From Auriscalpium vulgare (taxonomy: Eukaryota; Basidiomycota; Agaricomycetes; Russulales; Auriscalpiaceae): DNA of 64,000 nt. Each line of letters begins with the position of its first letter. Positions within the stretch are counted from its first letter, which is position 1. Location: contig JAHBBC010000007.1 in NCBI GenBank assembly GCA_019915015.1, positions 1,426,001-1,490,000 on the forward strand. The letters are read 5' to 3'. The position numbers were made by a program, and so were the translations under genes. The notes beneath the pieces were generated by a model. That model was not told the DNA's origin and searched no databases. It saw nothing but the letters and a program-made list of their open reading frames with translations. Below, one piece after another: positions 32,217-44,025 of this stretch.

Positions 32217-33480
32217 ATGAGTGTCGCCACACCGCTCCTTGCACAGACCATAGAACCCGACGACGCCCTCCCTGAATACCGCCCCTCCGCCCCTGCGAAC
32301 AACTCCCGCTCGCCCGCGCTCCTCCAGCCTACACCAGCAGCACTAGCCTCCACCCCAGCCGATGCAGAGGCAGGTGCGTATCTCCGGCACGCCTCCTCGG
32401 CGCGTCTTCTCATCCCGAACGTGCCCAGGACTTGCCGGTATCTTCCGCCAGGCAGGAGCTACCCATCCCCATCTGCTCCCGCTGCTCACGCGCACATCTA
32501 CTTAGTCGGCACACCCTGTAGCCCTCTTCGTCCTCTTCTTCTTCCGCGTGGCCGCCATCACGACGTACATTCTGTGCGGCTTCTTCACCGACAACTATGT
32601 GGTCTCCGTGCGTCCAATGAATTGTACAAACCGACTGCATGCTCACGCCAATATAGACCGTGATAGTTGTGGTCCTGCTAGCCATGGACTTCTGGAACTG
32701 TCGCGTACGTGTCCCCTCGCGTCCATGTTGGAATTTGAAGACGCTCACAAATCACAGAACGTGTCTGGGCGCACGTTGGTTGGCCTGCGATTTTGGAACC
32801 AGGTGAGTGCGAAGATCTGCGCCCTGATATCTCCCGCTTCTGACAGCCTCTCGCCAGGTGGACGACGACGGGGAAAGCTATTGGGTATTCGAGAGCCGAG
32901 ACGTAAGGCCGTACCGTGCATGTCCTGTTTTCGTTCACTGACGGACTCATAGCCCTCTCGCCCTGCCAATCCAATTGATTCCAGGTATGCACTCCGCCCT
33001 CTCGCCGAAAGCCCATAGCCTTATACGCATACTTTCGGACAGGATGTTCTGGGTGAGGACTGTCATACCCGAGTGCTCGTGTTCAGATCTCTCAAGGCCC
33101 ACTTCAGATCGCGCTTTATGTCTTCCCAGCTTTATGGCTCGTCCTCCTCGTCGTTTCATTTCTGAAATTCAATCTCTCGTACGTCTGTCGCGCTTTATGT
33201 GACCAAAGTACTCAAACTGTGCCGCCCTCAGATTTGTTCCCATCGTCATCCTGGCGCTGGTATTCAATTTCACAAATGTGATCGGCTTCACTTATGCGTG
33301 AGCATTCACGATACGATGTGTTACAGATCCCTTAGTGTTCCTTTGCACAGCGACCGGGACGCAAAGCAGCGATGGGCAGCCAACGTGGCCTCCTCAACTT
33401 GGGGTCTGGGAGGAGGATTCGGCAGCCAAATTCTCACCGGTGTAGTCAAGAAAGGTGTCGGCAGGGTTTTCGGGAATTAA
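32217..33480 (+). CDS. TVP23: Golgi membrane protein TVP23
   Basis: Multi-pass Golgi/late-Golgi membrane protein implicated in vesicular traffic. At least eight short exons splice in phase. Exon 1 (32217-32371) encodes a disordered N-terminus ([16 protein letters not shown], later [12 protein letters not shown]). The family core follows: [20 protein letters not shown] and [14 protein letters not shown], then [86 protein letters not shown] and [10 protein letters not shown]. The tail [20 protein letters not shown] ends at the TAA at 33478-33480. The NVSGR...VGLRWWN block with WVFES is diagnostic. The second intron is comparatively long (about 140 bp). It is divergent from the membrane protein at 32085. 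Confidence 0.95.
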
Positions 33481-33953
33481 TGTCGTCGTTTATGCACATT
33501 TATATTTATTACTTCAGACTTCCACCTTGCGGACAAGCTTTCAGAAAGCACAATGGGTGACATGTGACTGACAGTCAATGCGGAGAAGATCGAATTGCAG
33601 ACAAGAGCAGGGGACTAGACGATGTGTGCGGTGATTATACAACGATGCGAATGCAAGATGCAAAGTCCACAACGTACAAGGGAGAAGAATAGAAAAAAGG
33701 GCAAGAAATTCAGTAGTTCAGAATGATAAGGTCATCCGGTGAGTGAACCACAAAACAGATACGTTCGAGGATATATAAATGCAAAGTGTCCAGCATGTCG
33801 ATGAAAGTTATAATGCAGCAAGCCGGAAAGCAGTCCCGGAAGAGAAAACATGAGACATCGCGTGAAAAGCAAAAGACTGGAACAGAAATGTATGCGATGA
33901 ACACAAAGAAATGTCCGACGACCTTTTGGTGGGGTGTTGTGAGCCAGGAGGAA
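33481..33953. other. Convergent 3' intergenic region
   Basis: 473 bp between two convergent stops, relatively A-rich; nothing further seen. Confidence 0.6.
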
Positions 33954-36086
33954 CTAATGCATACCGACCCATCCACGCGCATCGACCCGTGCATGTGCAG
34001 TCGTCGGCGTAGGTGGCGCCATCAGGCCGATGAATGACTTGCTCCGCCCCTGATTCCTGAACGTGGACACGCGTGGCGTCGATATCGTGGGGAAAGCCAG
34101 AGAAATGCTCGACGTCAACGTCATGGCCGAAGGCGTGCGACTGAAGGTATTGGTCGTCGGCGACGGGGGGAAGACAAAAAGCGTTTGCGAGGGGGTAGAT
34201 ACAGTGATGGATGATGTGCTTGCAGTGGATGAAACGGAAAGTGAGCGCGTGCCAGAACTTTTCCGGAGGGCAAGAGGAGGGAGCGCGGGCTTGCGCGACT
34301 CCGTCCGTTTTCGAGGCGGTAACGCTAACGGAGGGGCCGGGGGCGGCGAGGTTACTTCAATAACGAGGGACGGAGAGTCGGGGACAGGTGGCAGGCCACC
34401 GAGCGGCGGCGGGCGCCGCTTCTTCGGCTTGGACAAGGGCAGGCGTGATGGGAGATCGAAAGTAGCCCTAAACGCCGTAGCAGGCACCGGCGGCAGCGTG
34501 AAAGTTGATTTCGATGCTGGCGCTGATGGCGGGACGCGAGCGAACTGTGGGACCCGGCGAGGAGGCAACGGGGTGCTCTGCTCGGGACCGGCAACGTCAT
34601 GCTCGCTAGACGCATCTGAAACCATATCCTCCGCAGGCTTGGGAGACGTGGTGTCAATGCTGGTGCGATCGAAGCCACCGCCCACGCCCAGAAGGTCCTG
34701 CTCCTCGTCTTCTTCAACAAGGTCCTCGCTGATGACGCTGTTGGAGGTGAGGTTGCTGGCGATCGAGCCTGTCCGCTTTCGCGAGGAATACCGATTGCGC
34801 CACGCAGTCCCCATTCCTCGACCAGAACCCAGGGACGATGCGGAGGCCTTGCGGGCAACGATGCGGTCCTCCATAGCTTTGTCCAGAGCCCGGGCCTCGC
34901 GCTGAACTTCGCTACTCTCGAGTTCGGTATCGTCGCGATTGGGAGTTTCTTCCAGCATTTGCCGACGGCGTCCCCATTCCTCTTCAGCGTCATTGCTCGA
35001 AGGTTCCGGCGACGATCTGTCGCCGCGTAGGACTCTCTCATACTCTAGGAGCTGATAAATAAGTCTAAAAAGATATCCATCAGATCGGGATCATAGCGTA
35101 TTGACTGCAAGGCTTACGACATATTAGGTCCAACCCATTTGCTTTTTTCTTTAACATAGGCATAAGCAGCCTGCATGCCCTTCAACTCCCACACTTCGGG
35201 AGGCACGGCTAGGGAATGAGTTGCTGCGGCTCGCATAACAAGGGCGATCACCATCGTGGCTGATCTCGAGATGCCGCATTGGCAACTTTGATGAAAGACA
35301 GTCAGTGATAGCGCTGATAGGACGGTGCAGAACGCACTGTATTAAAACGCCTTCTCCTCGTTCCAGCGATCGATCGACGAAAGCCATGGCTTCAGGGAAG
35401 CCGCATTGGACGAGATCGGATTGTCCATGGGACCAATGCAGCTTCAGGTAGTGCATTCCCGGCCTCTTTCTGCCCTCGGTAGTATCCGCAGCATAGTAGG
35501 TATCTGGGTGCTGCGGACGCTGGTCGAGAATAGAGTCGAACGGTGAGGCAACCTCCTTGGCAACATTGAGGACTGCGCCGATACTGCGCTCGGCCAGTGA
35601 CTGCCAGTTGTGGACATTATCCTCGGCACCTAGCCAGATTCTGGGGATGATCTCGATGGGGCCGTCGACGTAGGGCACGGATGGCGAGCCGTCTTCCTCC
35701 TTGCGAAGCAGGATGGAGGAGTTGCTGGGTGCAAGTGAAGCGACAGAGGGTCGTCTGGGACGTTCCGGCGCGGGCTGCTCTGGGCGCGTAGACTGCAACT
35801 CGGGAGGAGGGATAGCAAGGGAGCTGGTGGACGACTGGGCCGACGGGAGGGTGAGGGATAAACGCTTCATGTTCCTGAGGGAGCGGGGCTTGGAGGACGG
35901 GGGAGGGAACTGGAACGATCCTGACTCTGAGGTAGCGGGAGAGATTGCGGAGCTTGAGGCGGAACTGTCACCTCTTGCAAGTGCAAGGGAAGGGTTAAGA
36001 GAGGGCGTGTCGATGCGAAGCGACGCGGGAGGACCCTTCCTGCGAGGCACAGGCGGCAGGGACGTCGCGAGATGAAGAGGCTGCAT
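33954..36086 (-). CDS. MSG5-like dual-specificity (MAP kinase) phosphatase
   Basis: Probable Tyr/Ser/Thr phosphatase acting on MAP kinases. Exon 1 (36086-35338) starts MQPLHLATSLPPVPRRKGPP, with a Ser/Pro-rich N-terminus, then the DSP fold: PIEIIPRIWLGAEDNVHNW, SIGAVLNVAKEV, MHYLKLHWSHGQSDLV, FPEAMAFVDRSLERGEGVLI. A 52 bp intron (35286-35337) splits the active site; splicing creates HCQCGISRSATMVIALVMR, an intact HC(x)5R loop. ELKGMQAAYAYVKEKSKWVG and an exon starting LIYQLLEYERV complete the domain. The ~330 aa C-terminal tail is Pro/Ser-rich and disordered, ending at 33954. An intron in the codon before the catalytic Cys means retention would abolish activity. The HCQCG(V/I)SRS signature is typical of fungal Msg5-type enzymes. 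Confidence 0.93.
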
Positions 36087-36749
36087 AGTTGTATCTTGAG
36101 ACACGCGCTGCGTGGATGGAAGAAAAGAAATAAATACGGGAAGAAAAGAGGGAGACGGGGGAAAGGGAAAACACGGGGGGAAGAAAAGGAAACGGACAGC
36201 GTGGTCGCAGACAGAGGAGGATAGTTGACGACGCCAGAGCTTGGCCGTGCTCAACATGCGCATCCACGACTCCCACGCTGCCGTTGGTCAGCGATGCCCA
36301 ATATATTCCGAGTCGGCGTTGCGTCCCTCGCCCGGCTGCCAGCCTCGGTGATGGAGATCAGGTCCTGCGCTGCCCATCTTATGATCCAGCAGACGTCTCG
36401 CAGCCCGCCACGGCCACTGAGCTCGACAGCGCGTTGCTGGGAGCGTGCTGCTGCAGCGTGGGACACACGCGCGGTCCTGGCGCGCCTCGGCCCGGTGCCG
36501 GCGAGCTCTCGGCCTTGTCCGGCCTCGGCTCGGTTCCCGCGACGCGCTCAACTCGCGTCCGACGAGCGCGTACTCGCGCGTCCAAGCCATATGCCAAACT
36601 CCCTCCAGCTCCTTTTCTTGGGCTCTTTCTTCGCCGTCCTTGCTCTGCTCTTCTCTCTCACCCACTTCGTCCAGTCCAAGCTCGCTGCAGCCGGTTACCG
36701 CGTATCCGACATCATTCTCATCGGCCTTCCCCGTAGTGACACGTCAGAC
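36087..36749. promoter_or_regulatory. Divergent promoter region, phosphatase / cytochrome b5 reductase
   Basis: No separate gene. An open frame continues upstream of the reductase start (Met codons at 36225 and about 36591). The latter would add a second hydrophobic segment (LQLLFLGSFFAVLALLFSL) to the reductase N-terminus, so part of this may be coding. Confidence 0.5.
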
Positions 36750-37940
<1,191 letters not shown>

Positions 37941-38369
37941 AATGTCGAGGCTGCCAGCCGTTGCACTCCGTCGCACCAGTTCCAACGGTCGGCACATGGT
38001 ATCCCGATCGACTGGGCAATATCCTGCATGTCAAAGCATAGTTACTCCGTGTTGTGCCTTCTTGCTATTTAATGGCTTGCACAGCGTATGAGCTGCTTAA
38101 ATCTCCAACTGTCAGCAGTGTCTCGCGACGGCTGTTCGATACACCGTCACCTGCATCGACGTCACCATGAGCGACTTGCGAGGCTCCGGGAGTACAGCCG
38201 GTTGCAGCCGAACGATTTCAATTGCCACAAATGAATTGACTCAAGAGAGGGGCACACGGAGAGGCATATGCCGAGGCCGGGCGGGCGACTTATAAATGTG
38301 CAAAACACTGCCGCACAACTACCTCCTATTGTCTTACTTCCTCTCGCAGCAACCCTCGACTGCATCAAA
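37941..38369. promoter_or_regulatory. Upstream region of the glutathione transferase gene
   Basis: No gene seen in 429 bp. A consensus TATAAAT box is at 38291-38297, 73 bp before the start codon of the next gene, followed by an A-rich stretch. Confidence 0.6.
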
Positions 38370-39462
38370 ATGGTTGTGAGCATTCCTGGATTGTTGACGC
38401 ACTTCTTAGTCTGACGCGTTTGTGGAAGGCTACTCTCTACGTCTTTGGCCACTCCGTCTGGTCTGCGGCCCCCGAGCTTGCTGTGTTCGTTTTACCATCG
38501 GCGAGAACGACGCACAGTAATATCTGACATTCGCCCTTCAGTGCCGATCTTGGATTTAGCGACAAGGTTGTGAAGAAGACAATTAATCTTGTTGAAGGCA
38601 AAAACTTTAACCCCTCATTTCTCAAAATCGTATGTTGTCGTCGCCGCTTTATCACGTCGCCGATATTGATATTGACCCGTTAGAACGCCAATGCTACTCT
38701 GCCCACTCTGACTACGGAGGGAACGACGCTTACCAACACCGCCGATGTTGTCTCCTACGTTGTCAAAAATGCCCCTGTCAAGGTGGCTCCAGGAACCTCT
38801 ATCATTGAAGATGTGCACAAGCAGGAGGTCGACCCCAACTTTGTCCTCTTTGCATCGGTGAGGAAAAAAAATTGTCGTGCATATAGTGCTATAGCTCACC
38901 TGCTCTTGTAGCGCAATGATGCTGAGTTGTCTGAGAAGGCCAAAGGCTTTGCCAAACTCTTCACTGAGAACCGTAAGTAGTATTGCATTGTATCCACTGC
39001 TCGCCAGCTCACTTTCAAATTTCAGGCGTCAATGCTCTGAAGACGTACGCCGCTACGCCGGAGGCTGAGGGTTTCAAGTCGTTCTATGACGCAAAAATCG
39101 CTGAAAACTCCGGCCTACTCGCACTTCTTAACGGGGAAGCACCGGATGCCAACAAGCAGGGCTTCTTCCACCTCTCTACGGGCGCGTGGAGCGCCATCCA
39201 GCAGTTCCTGTACGAGACACTTCCAGCGCACCTGACGTCAGGCCCTTTCCTTGCTGGCGAACGGCCCGGCGAAGACGACTTCCACGTCGGCGCGTGGATT
39301 GCTCGTATTGCGTTCGTCACCGGCGCGCAGAGCAGCGAGCAGGGCGTTGAAAAGCTCCAGGCATTCTTTGGTGCGACAGTGCCGGCGAAGGTAGTCACAT
39401 ATTGGAACGCGTGGAGTGCGCGCGACAGTTGGAAGGAGACGTACGCTCAGGGGCTGCATTAG
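38370..39462 (+). CDS. Glutathione transferase, GSTFuA-like class
   Basis: Soluble GST of about 240 aa. Six exons: a two-codon first exon (ATG-GTT), then ATLYVFGHSVWSAAPELA, ADLGFSDKVVKKTINLVEG, NANATLPTLTTEGTTL with NTADVVSYVVKNAP, RNDAELSEKAKGFAKLFTEN, and a long last exon (AEGFKSFYDAKIAENSGLL to WKETYAQGLH). The N-terminal thioredoxin-like half includes the cis-Pro context ATLPTL. The HSVWSAAPELA start and SFYDAKIAENSGLLAL block resemble GSTFuA enzymes described in wood-decaying basidiomycetes, several of which bind plant polyphenols and oxidised aromatics as ligandins. No catalytic Tyr/Ser/Cys can be pinned down by eye, so activity is open. A TATA box 73 bp upstream suggests inducible expression. 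Confidence 0.88.
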
Positions 39463-39669
39463 ATGTGTTCTACCGTCGGCCACAGTACTTAATGTATGTT
39501 ATATATTAAGACGATGTAAAATAGCATCGTGTGCTAAGCACCTTTATCAGAAAAGTGACGGGGAGTTGAGCTCCGTAGTAGAGCCTTCGTACATCTCTAG
39601 GCGACATTCGAGCAAGCTGCAAAAGAGTGCCACATTTGTCAAAGTGGCAACTTCGTCTAGCAGATAGCC

Positions 39670-40577
39670 TCACATTTTCTTTATTTGATCAGCAGCGCCA
39701 ATGCCGATCTCATATTCCCTCTCCTTGGGCTCGTGTTCCGCGTGTCGGGCCATCTGGATAGCTGAGTCATAGTAATGCAAGGGAGAAATCCCGTCTTCAT
39801 CCTTTGGGATCAAAGGAGCCACGAAGCGAAGATGGTGCAGCATGCGATCATTCGGTCGTAAGGGCGGTTGACTGGGGATGAGCAAGCGCGACACTGCGTC
39901 TAAGTGCGATAGGGAAATGAGCATGTGGAATTGCCGGTAGCGAACGTATTCACCGATATCGCGTACCGTCGACAGGAGAGAGCGGCGGAAATGGATGCCT
40001 GCGTACTTTGAACCTGACGTACGCGTGAAGCTGGGGTAGATGATACCATTCGAGCAGCAATTTCTTACCGGGTCTGCCCCAGCCCTCTTGCTGCGCGTCC
40101 TTCGGCAATGCCTCAAAAGTCACTAAGCACACGCGTGCGTATTCCTGCGTGATAAACTGCCGCACCGCCTGCAACACAAGAATGAGATATCGCCGCCCGT
40201 GGACCGTGTCAACATGGAGCACCTTCGGCGCGTCGCCTTTGCCGATCGCCATGCGCTCCTTGGACATTCTCTGCAGCCTCCGGAACATAGATATCCGGCG
40301 CGTCACGCAGAGCGATACTGTCATGACAAACTATGGAAGGCGACAGTCCACTGCTAAGCAAATTTCGAGTTCATGGGCTGTCAGGACTTACCGCGAGGAC
40401 GTATGCAATACCAATGATGAGGACATTGATGTTGTTCTTGAATGAGCGTCTGGAGGACGTTCGGACCGCCTGCGACAGGAATGCGATGCAAGACAGGCCC
40501 ACGACAAAGATGAAGATGAGCCACGCGAGGCCGTGTGCTGCGAAGATTACCAGCGTTTGCAAGCGTGAGCGGCGCAT
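39670..40577 (-). CDS. DLT1: DLT1-like membrane protein (defect at low temperature 1)
   Basis: Fungal membrane protein named for a yeast cold-growth phenotype; molecular role unknown. Four exons joined in phase give about 244 aa. MRRSRLQTLVIFAAHGL leads into TM1 (AWLIFIFVVGLSCIAFL), then VRTSSRRSFKNNI and TM2 (NVLIIGIAYVLAFVMTVSL). A conserved cytosolic part reads RRISMFRRLQRMSKERMAIG then KGDAPK; an intron was placed after it because splicing restores AVRQFITQEYARVCLVTFEA and LPKDAQQEGWGRPG. The last exon reads SKYAGIHFRRSLLSTVRDIG, and the tail is charged. It is convergent with the GST gene (207 bp between stops). Two N-terminal TMs and the QEGWGRPG block are the reasons for the call. Confidence 0.88.
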
Positions 40578-40888
40578 GCCAGGAGATGTTCACTGAGAGC
40601 CTCTGACTCCGAGCTGAAGCACGCAAACACCTAGCTTTAGGTTAGGTGTAGCCCAATGTGGCGACCTTATATCGCGGTTAGGGCCACCGGCCCACCGGGT
40701 TCTAGCCCACCGGGTTCTAAAGAGATGTATGCAAATGTCTGGCGCAAGCAGCATCTATCTGACACTGAGAACATGGTATAGCATTCGAATGACAAGAACT
40801 ATGACATGGATACATCCCAGATGTACCATGAAACATGAGGAAGAGCGAAAGGGACAAGAAATAGAAAGAGCGCAATCGGGTTCCTGCC
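40578..40888. other. Intergenic region upstream of DLT1
   Basis: No gene seen. It contains a two-copy 15 bp tandem repeat at 40691-40720, listed separately. Confidence 0.6.
40691..40720. repeat. 15 bp tandem repeat, two copies
   Basis: CCCACCGGGTTCTAG at 40691-40705 is followed directly by the same 15-mer with its last base changed to A. It lies about 115 bp upstream of the DLT1 start. Confidence 0.8.
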
Positions 40889-42227
40889 TCAGGCTTGAAC
40901 GTTTTGGCTGTGAAAGAATACGCATGAGCACGTCTATGGACCATGACTGATGCAAGACATACGCGAACTCGCCGATGACGTTGCCGGCGGGGGAATACTC
41001 GCAGACGAAGAATTTCGCTTTCTGCGGGATGTAAGTATTTTGATGCGGCGACGTGAGGGGTGAAACGCACCCCAAAGCTAGCTGCAAAGATACCGTCACA
41101 GCTCTGGACTGCACATCCCACTTGCGTGGATGCTTTCCAGACAACCTGGGTAAAGTGCGAAGGCACCGGGTTACTGGGATCATAGTCGGCTAATAGCATA
41201 TCGGTCAGAGCCTGAGAACTGCCGGTTTCACAGCAAAGCAAAAGGATACACACAGGATTCGTCCGTCCAAGATTTGATGGCCTCCGAGATCCCGTAGCTG
41301 GAGCCAGTTCCAGCAGCCAGATTCTCTGTAGCGGCAGTAAATCAGTTAGTACCGTTCGGGAAAAAGAAGAGAGGAATATACCTCCAAAGGGCCCCAAAGA
41401 GCCACCGGAGTGCTGGAAGACACAGTTGTTGGCCCACTGCTGAGCCTTTCCGGCGAGGTTGTCGCTCCAGGACAAGGCGGACGCGCCGTGCTGGGCCCTG
41501 AAGGAGTTGTGCGCCGACAAATACTGGGAAATGTCGTCTCCAGACGTCGAGCTGGACGACCCAGAATTGGCAGAGCCAGAGTTGCCAGAATCTTCGGTGG
41601 GTTGAGTAACATCTGCCGACGTCGTGGGGGTGGATTTGGTAGATGAAGGGGGAGGGGGAGGAGTGGTGGAGGTAGTCGGCTTAGGGGCAGGGGGAGGAGA
41701 GGTCGAAGTCGTCGGCTCAATTGACGAGGAGCTAGGTGCGTGATTAACATCACCAGCGAGGTGTACGGCGGATGAAGAGGAGGTAGAGGCAGAGGCAGAG
41801 GAGGAGGAGGAGCGGGTGACCGTGGCGGCGGAAAATGTAGAAGACGTCGTGGGGGCGGTGACGGATGAGAGAGAGGTCGACGAGGGGAAGTTGACCGGCG
41901 CAGCGATCGCTGGCCCATCCGAATCCGTGGAATTTGACGAAGAGGAACTGCGCCCCGTATGAGCGAAATGGATGGCAAGCACACATTTGAAACGTACGTG
42001 GTGCTGCCGCAGGCCTTGGACACCATGCCCTCGATGTCTCCGGTATATGGTTTGGCCACGGCTCCCCAAGCGTCGGTGCCCATCGCAAATCCGGGCCAAC
42101 CGAACTTCGTGCGGCACTTGGTCATGCACTTCTCCGTTTCGGTCATGCCATGAGAGCACGAAGGAGAGCCGAAGACACCAGTTACGGCGGAGAACGCGAC
42201 AGCCATCAGCAGGGGAAAGCGCAACAT
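40889..42227 (-). CDS. Secreted CAP/SCP (PR-1-like) protein with Cys-rich N-terminus
   Basis: Extracellular CAP-superfamily protein; fungal members (Pry type) bind sterols and lipids. Exons join in phase: signal peptide MLRFPLLMAVAFSAVTGVFG, then a small Cys-rich segment (CSHGMTETEKCMTKCRTKFG and KACG), a ~150 aa Ser/Thr/Pro-rich linker likely O-glycosylated, and the CAP domain. The latter shows LSAHNSFRAQHGASALSWSD, AQQWANNCVFQHSGG, GENLAAGTG, PVPSHFTQVVWKASTQVGC, and FFVCEYSPAGNVIGEF ending AQNVQA. The His in HNSFR, Glu of GENLA and His of SHFTQ correspond to the usual CAP cavity residues. Five introns; the second-last acceptor was chosen as GCTATTAG because it yields ESSDYDPSNPVP. Some long overlapping ORFs here result from retained introns. 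Confidence 0.92.
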
Positions 42228-42538
42228 AGTGTAGAAGTTATTTAAAAGAACGTGAATGAAACAAGGGAGTGAGCTCGGGAACGAAGCAAGACAGCCGTCA
42301 GAGACAGCCAGCTATCAGCGACACTGCGGGAAGGGCAAAGAACGGGTGAGAGGGTAGAGGAAGACCATTTTCGTCTTTTACGCGGAAGGGATCAGTAGGC
42401 GTCGCTAGGGGGATTCGTTCAGATGGCCACCCTTGGCCACCCCGATGCATCCGGCGAGCAGGTTTCATCAAGAGTAGCTGATCACAGCATGGCTTCATCA
42501 GAGGATTATCCTCCGAGCCGAGCGACGAGCGTGAGCAG
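42228..42538. promoter_or_regulatory. Divergent intergenic region
   Basis: Between the CAP gene start (42227, minus) and the small unknown gene. An open frame reads upstream of 42539 to an acceptor-like CAG near 42487, so a 5' exon of the next gene may lie here. Confidence 0.4.
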
Positions 42539-43183
42539 ATGCTGTTGCCCAGGCGTCCCGGCCCGGCCGATCGAGTCGACGTCGTCCTCGTCACTGCCAT
42601 GCCCACACAGACGACGCCAGCAGACTCGGCGGACAAGTCGCCCTACTACCTCCTCGTATCGCACGCAGCACAGCCTACAGCTACAGGGCTGTCCTCGATA
42701 TTGCTCTCCCATCCCGTTGTCCAGTACCATTATGCCGACGACTCCCCACTCTCGCTCCTCCCCAGGTTCCCTGCCGAGCAGGTGCTTGTGCTGGACCATG
42801 ATCCCACCCCAGGCGCGACCCCTCGTGCTCGGAGCATCGCAGGCAGGGCCACTGTGACGGACGTCAGGATGACCGACGCACCAGGCGCGGGTGCGACACC
42901 AGACGACCAGGGTAAGAGCCGTAAGATGTTCATTCTGCAGACGACGGGGTTTGAAGAGAAGTATGTGTGGTATCTTCTATGCCTGCACAACCTCACTGAC
43001 TTGATGCAGAAGTATGTCCAGCTCGATTGAGCCCCAAGAGGCCCTTGCGCGGTTCAGGCAACGGTGAGCGCCGAGTCTATGTCCGCATGGCCTCCTGACA
43101 TTGAAGCAAAAACTGGCAGGAACTCGGTGCTTCGTCAAGTGCTCGAGTATGACCCTCAGCTGCAGGTCCACCAGTCAAGCTGA
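42539..43183 (+). CDS. Small conserved-looking protein, unknown function
   Basis: I do not recognise the family. Exon 1 from MLLPRRPGPADRVDVVLVTA has QTTPADSADKSPYYLLVSHA and GLSSILLSHPVVQYHYADDS, then LLPRFPAEQVLVLDHDP. A low-complexity part follows, then KMFILQTTGFEEK. Two GT-AG introns in phase lead to SMSSSIEPQEALARFRQ and a last exon NSVLRQVLEYDPQLQVHQSS (stop 43181-43183). About 185 aa, no signal peptide, no TM. The frame stays open 5' of 42539 with an acidic stretch (SSEPSDEREQM), so the true start may be on an upstream exon. Helix-forming C-terminus suggests a small soluble adaptor, but that is inference only. Confidence 0.7.
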
Positions 43184-44025
43184 TGTTGGATCTTATCTTA
43201 TCACAACGGAGATAAGCCCGTGAGACAGACTTACTGTTACTACTACTTGAAGTTGCATAGCAAGCTGGAAGTCGGCGGCGCAGGTTCGCACGAACGGTCG
43301 AGAAAGAGGCTTTTCCTTGAAATTACTGCCCATGGTCTACGTAACAACTCAGATGGGAAGAGGACTTTGGAGCATCGCGCGTGCAGTGCCTACGGCTGCA
43401 TGTTACACTTACAGCCTGGTCCGGCCTTAGCAAGTCGTAATTGCATGGACCTGACACGCTGTCATTTTCATACCCCGGGTGGCTGTGGACGTATCCGACG
43501 GTTTCTGCATGCAAATCGCGTCTGAAAGGGTGATGTGGTCGTGGGCGCGGAACGTACACCCGCTGCCCGGGCCTGCCGAGGCGGGGTAAGAGCGGCTTGC
43601 AGTGCAAGCACCTTCCAAGGGCTATGAACGAGTCCTGAGAAGTACGAGTGCGGGTGTGGGGGACGAGTGCACGCTTGAGCTGCGCGGTCGAGACAGAGGG
43701 GCCTCGGCGCCCACACGAACAAAGCCGGCAAGTCCGGGAAGCGAGACGCGGGAGACGGGGCCTGTGATGGGGCGGCTAGGGGATGGGTGCTGCTCTGTAG
43801 GCTGGGCGGGTTGCTGGCTGGGCTGGTGGTAGCGGTCAGAGGACAAGAAGGAGCTGAGTGTGAAGTTTGTACGGGGTTGGCCAGTCGTGACGGTGGCTTT
43901 CGCCTCGGGACAGCCCCAGGATCTTGTAGCAAAAATGCGTATCCTCCCAAGCCACCCGCGCCCCGTCCCCTCCCTTTCCCAACAACGCCCACCACCCGCC
44001 GTCCCTCCTTCCCTCCTCCCTCCTC
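43184..44025. other. Intergenic region upstream of the WAC-domain gene
   Basis: 842 bp without a supported gene. A minus ORF (43468-44181, 237 codons) is Pro/Ala-rich, overlaps the next gene antisense and shows no motif. A long C/T-rich tract (about 43955-44025) directly precedes the next start codon, a common core-promoter feature of fungal genes. Confidence 0.6.

Noticed and set aside
34063..34905. Plus-strand ORF of 280 codons
   Set aside because: Lies opposite the Pro/Ser-rich tail of the phosphatase; Gly/Arg/Val-rich composition is the antisense of Pro/Ser codons.
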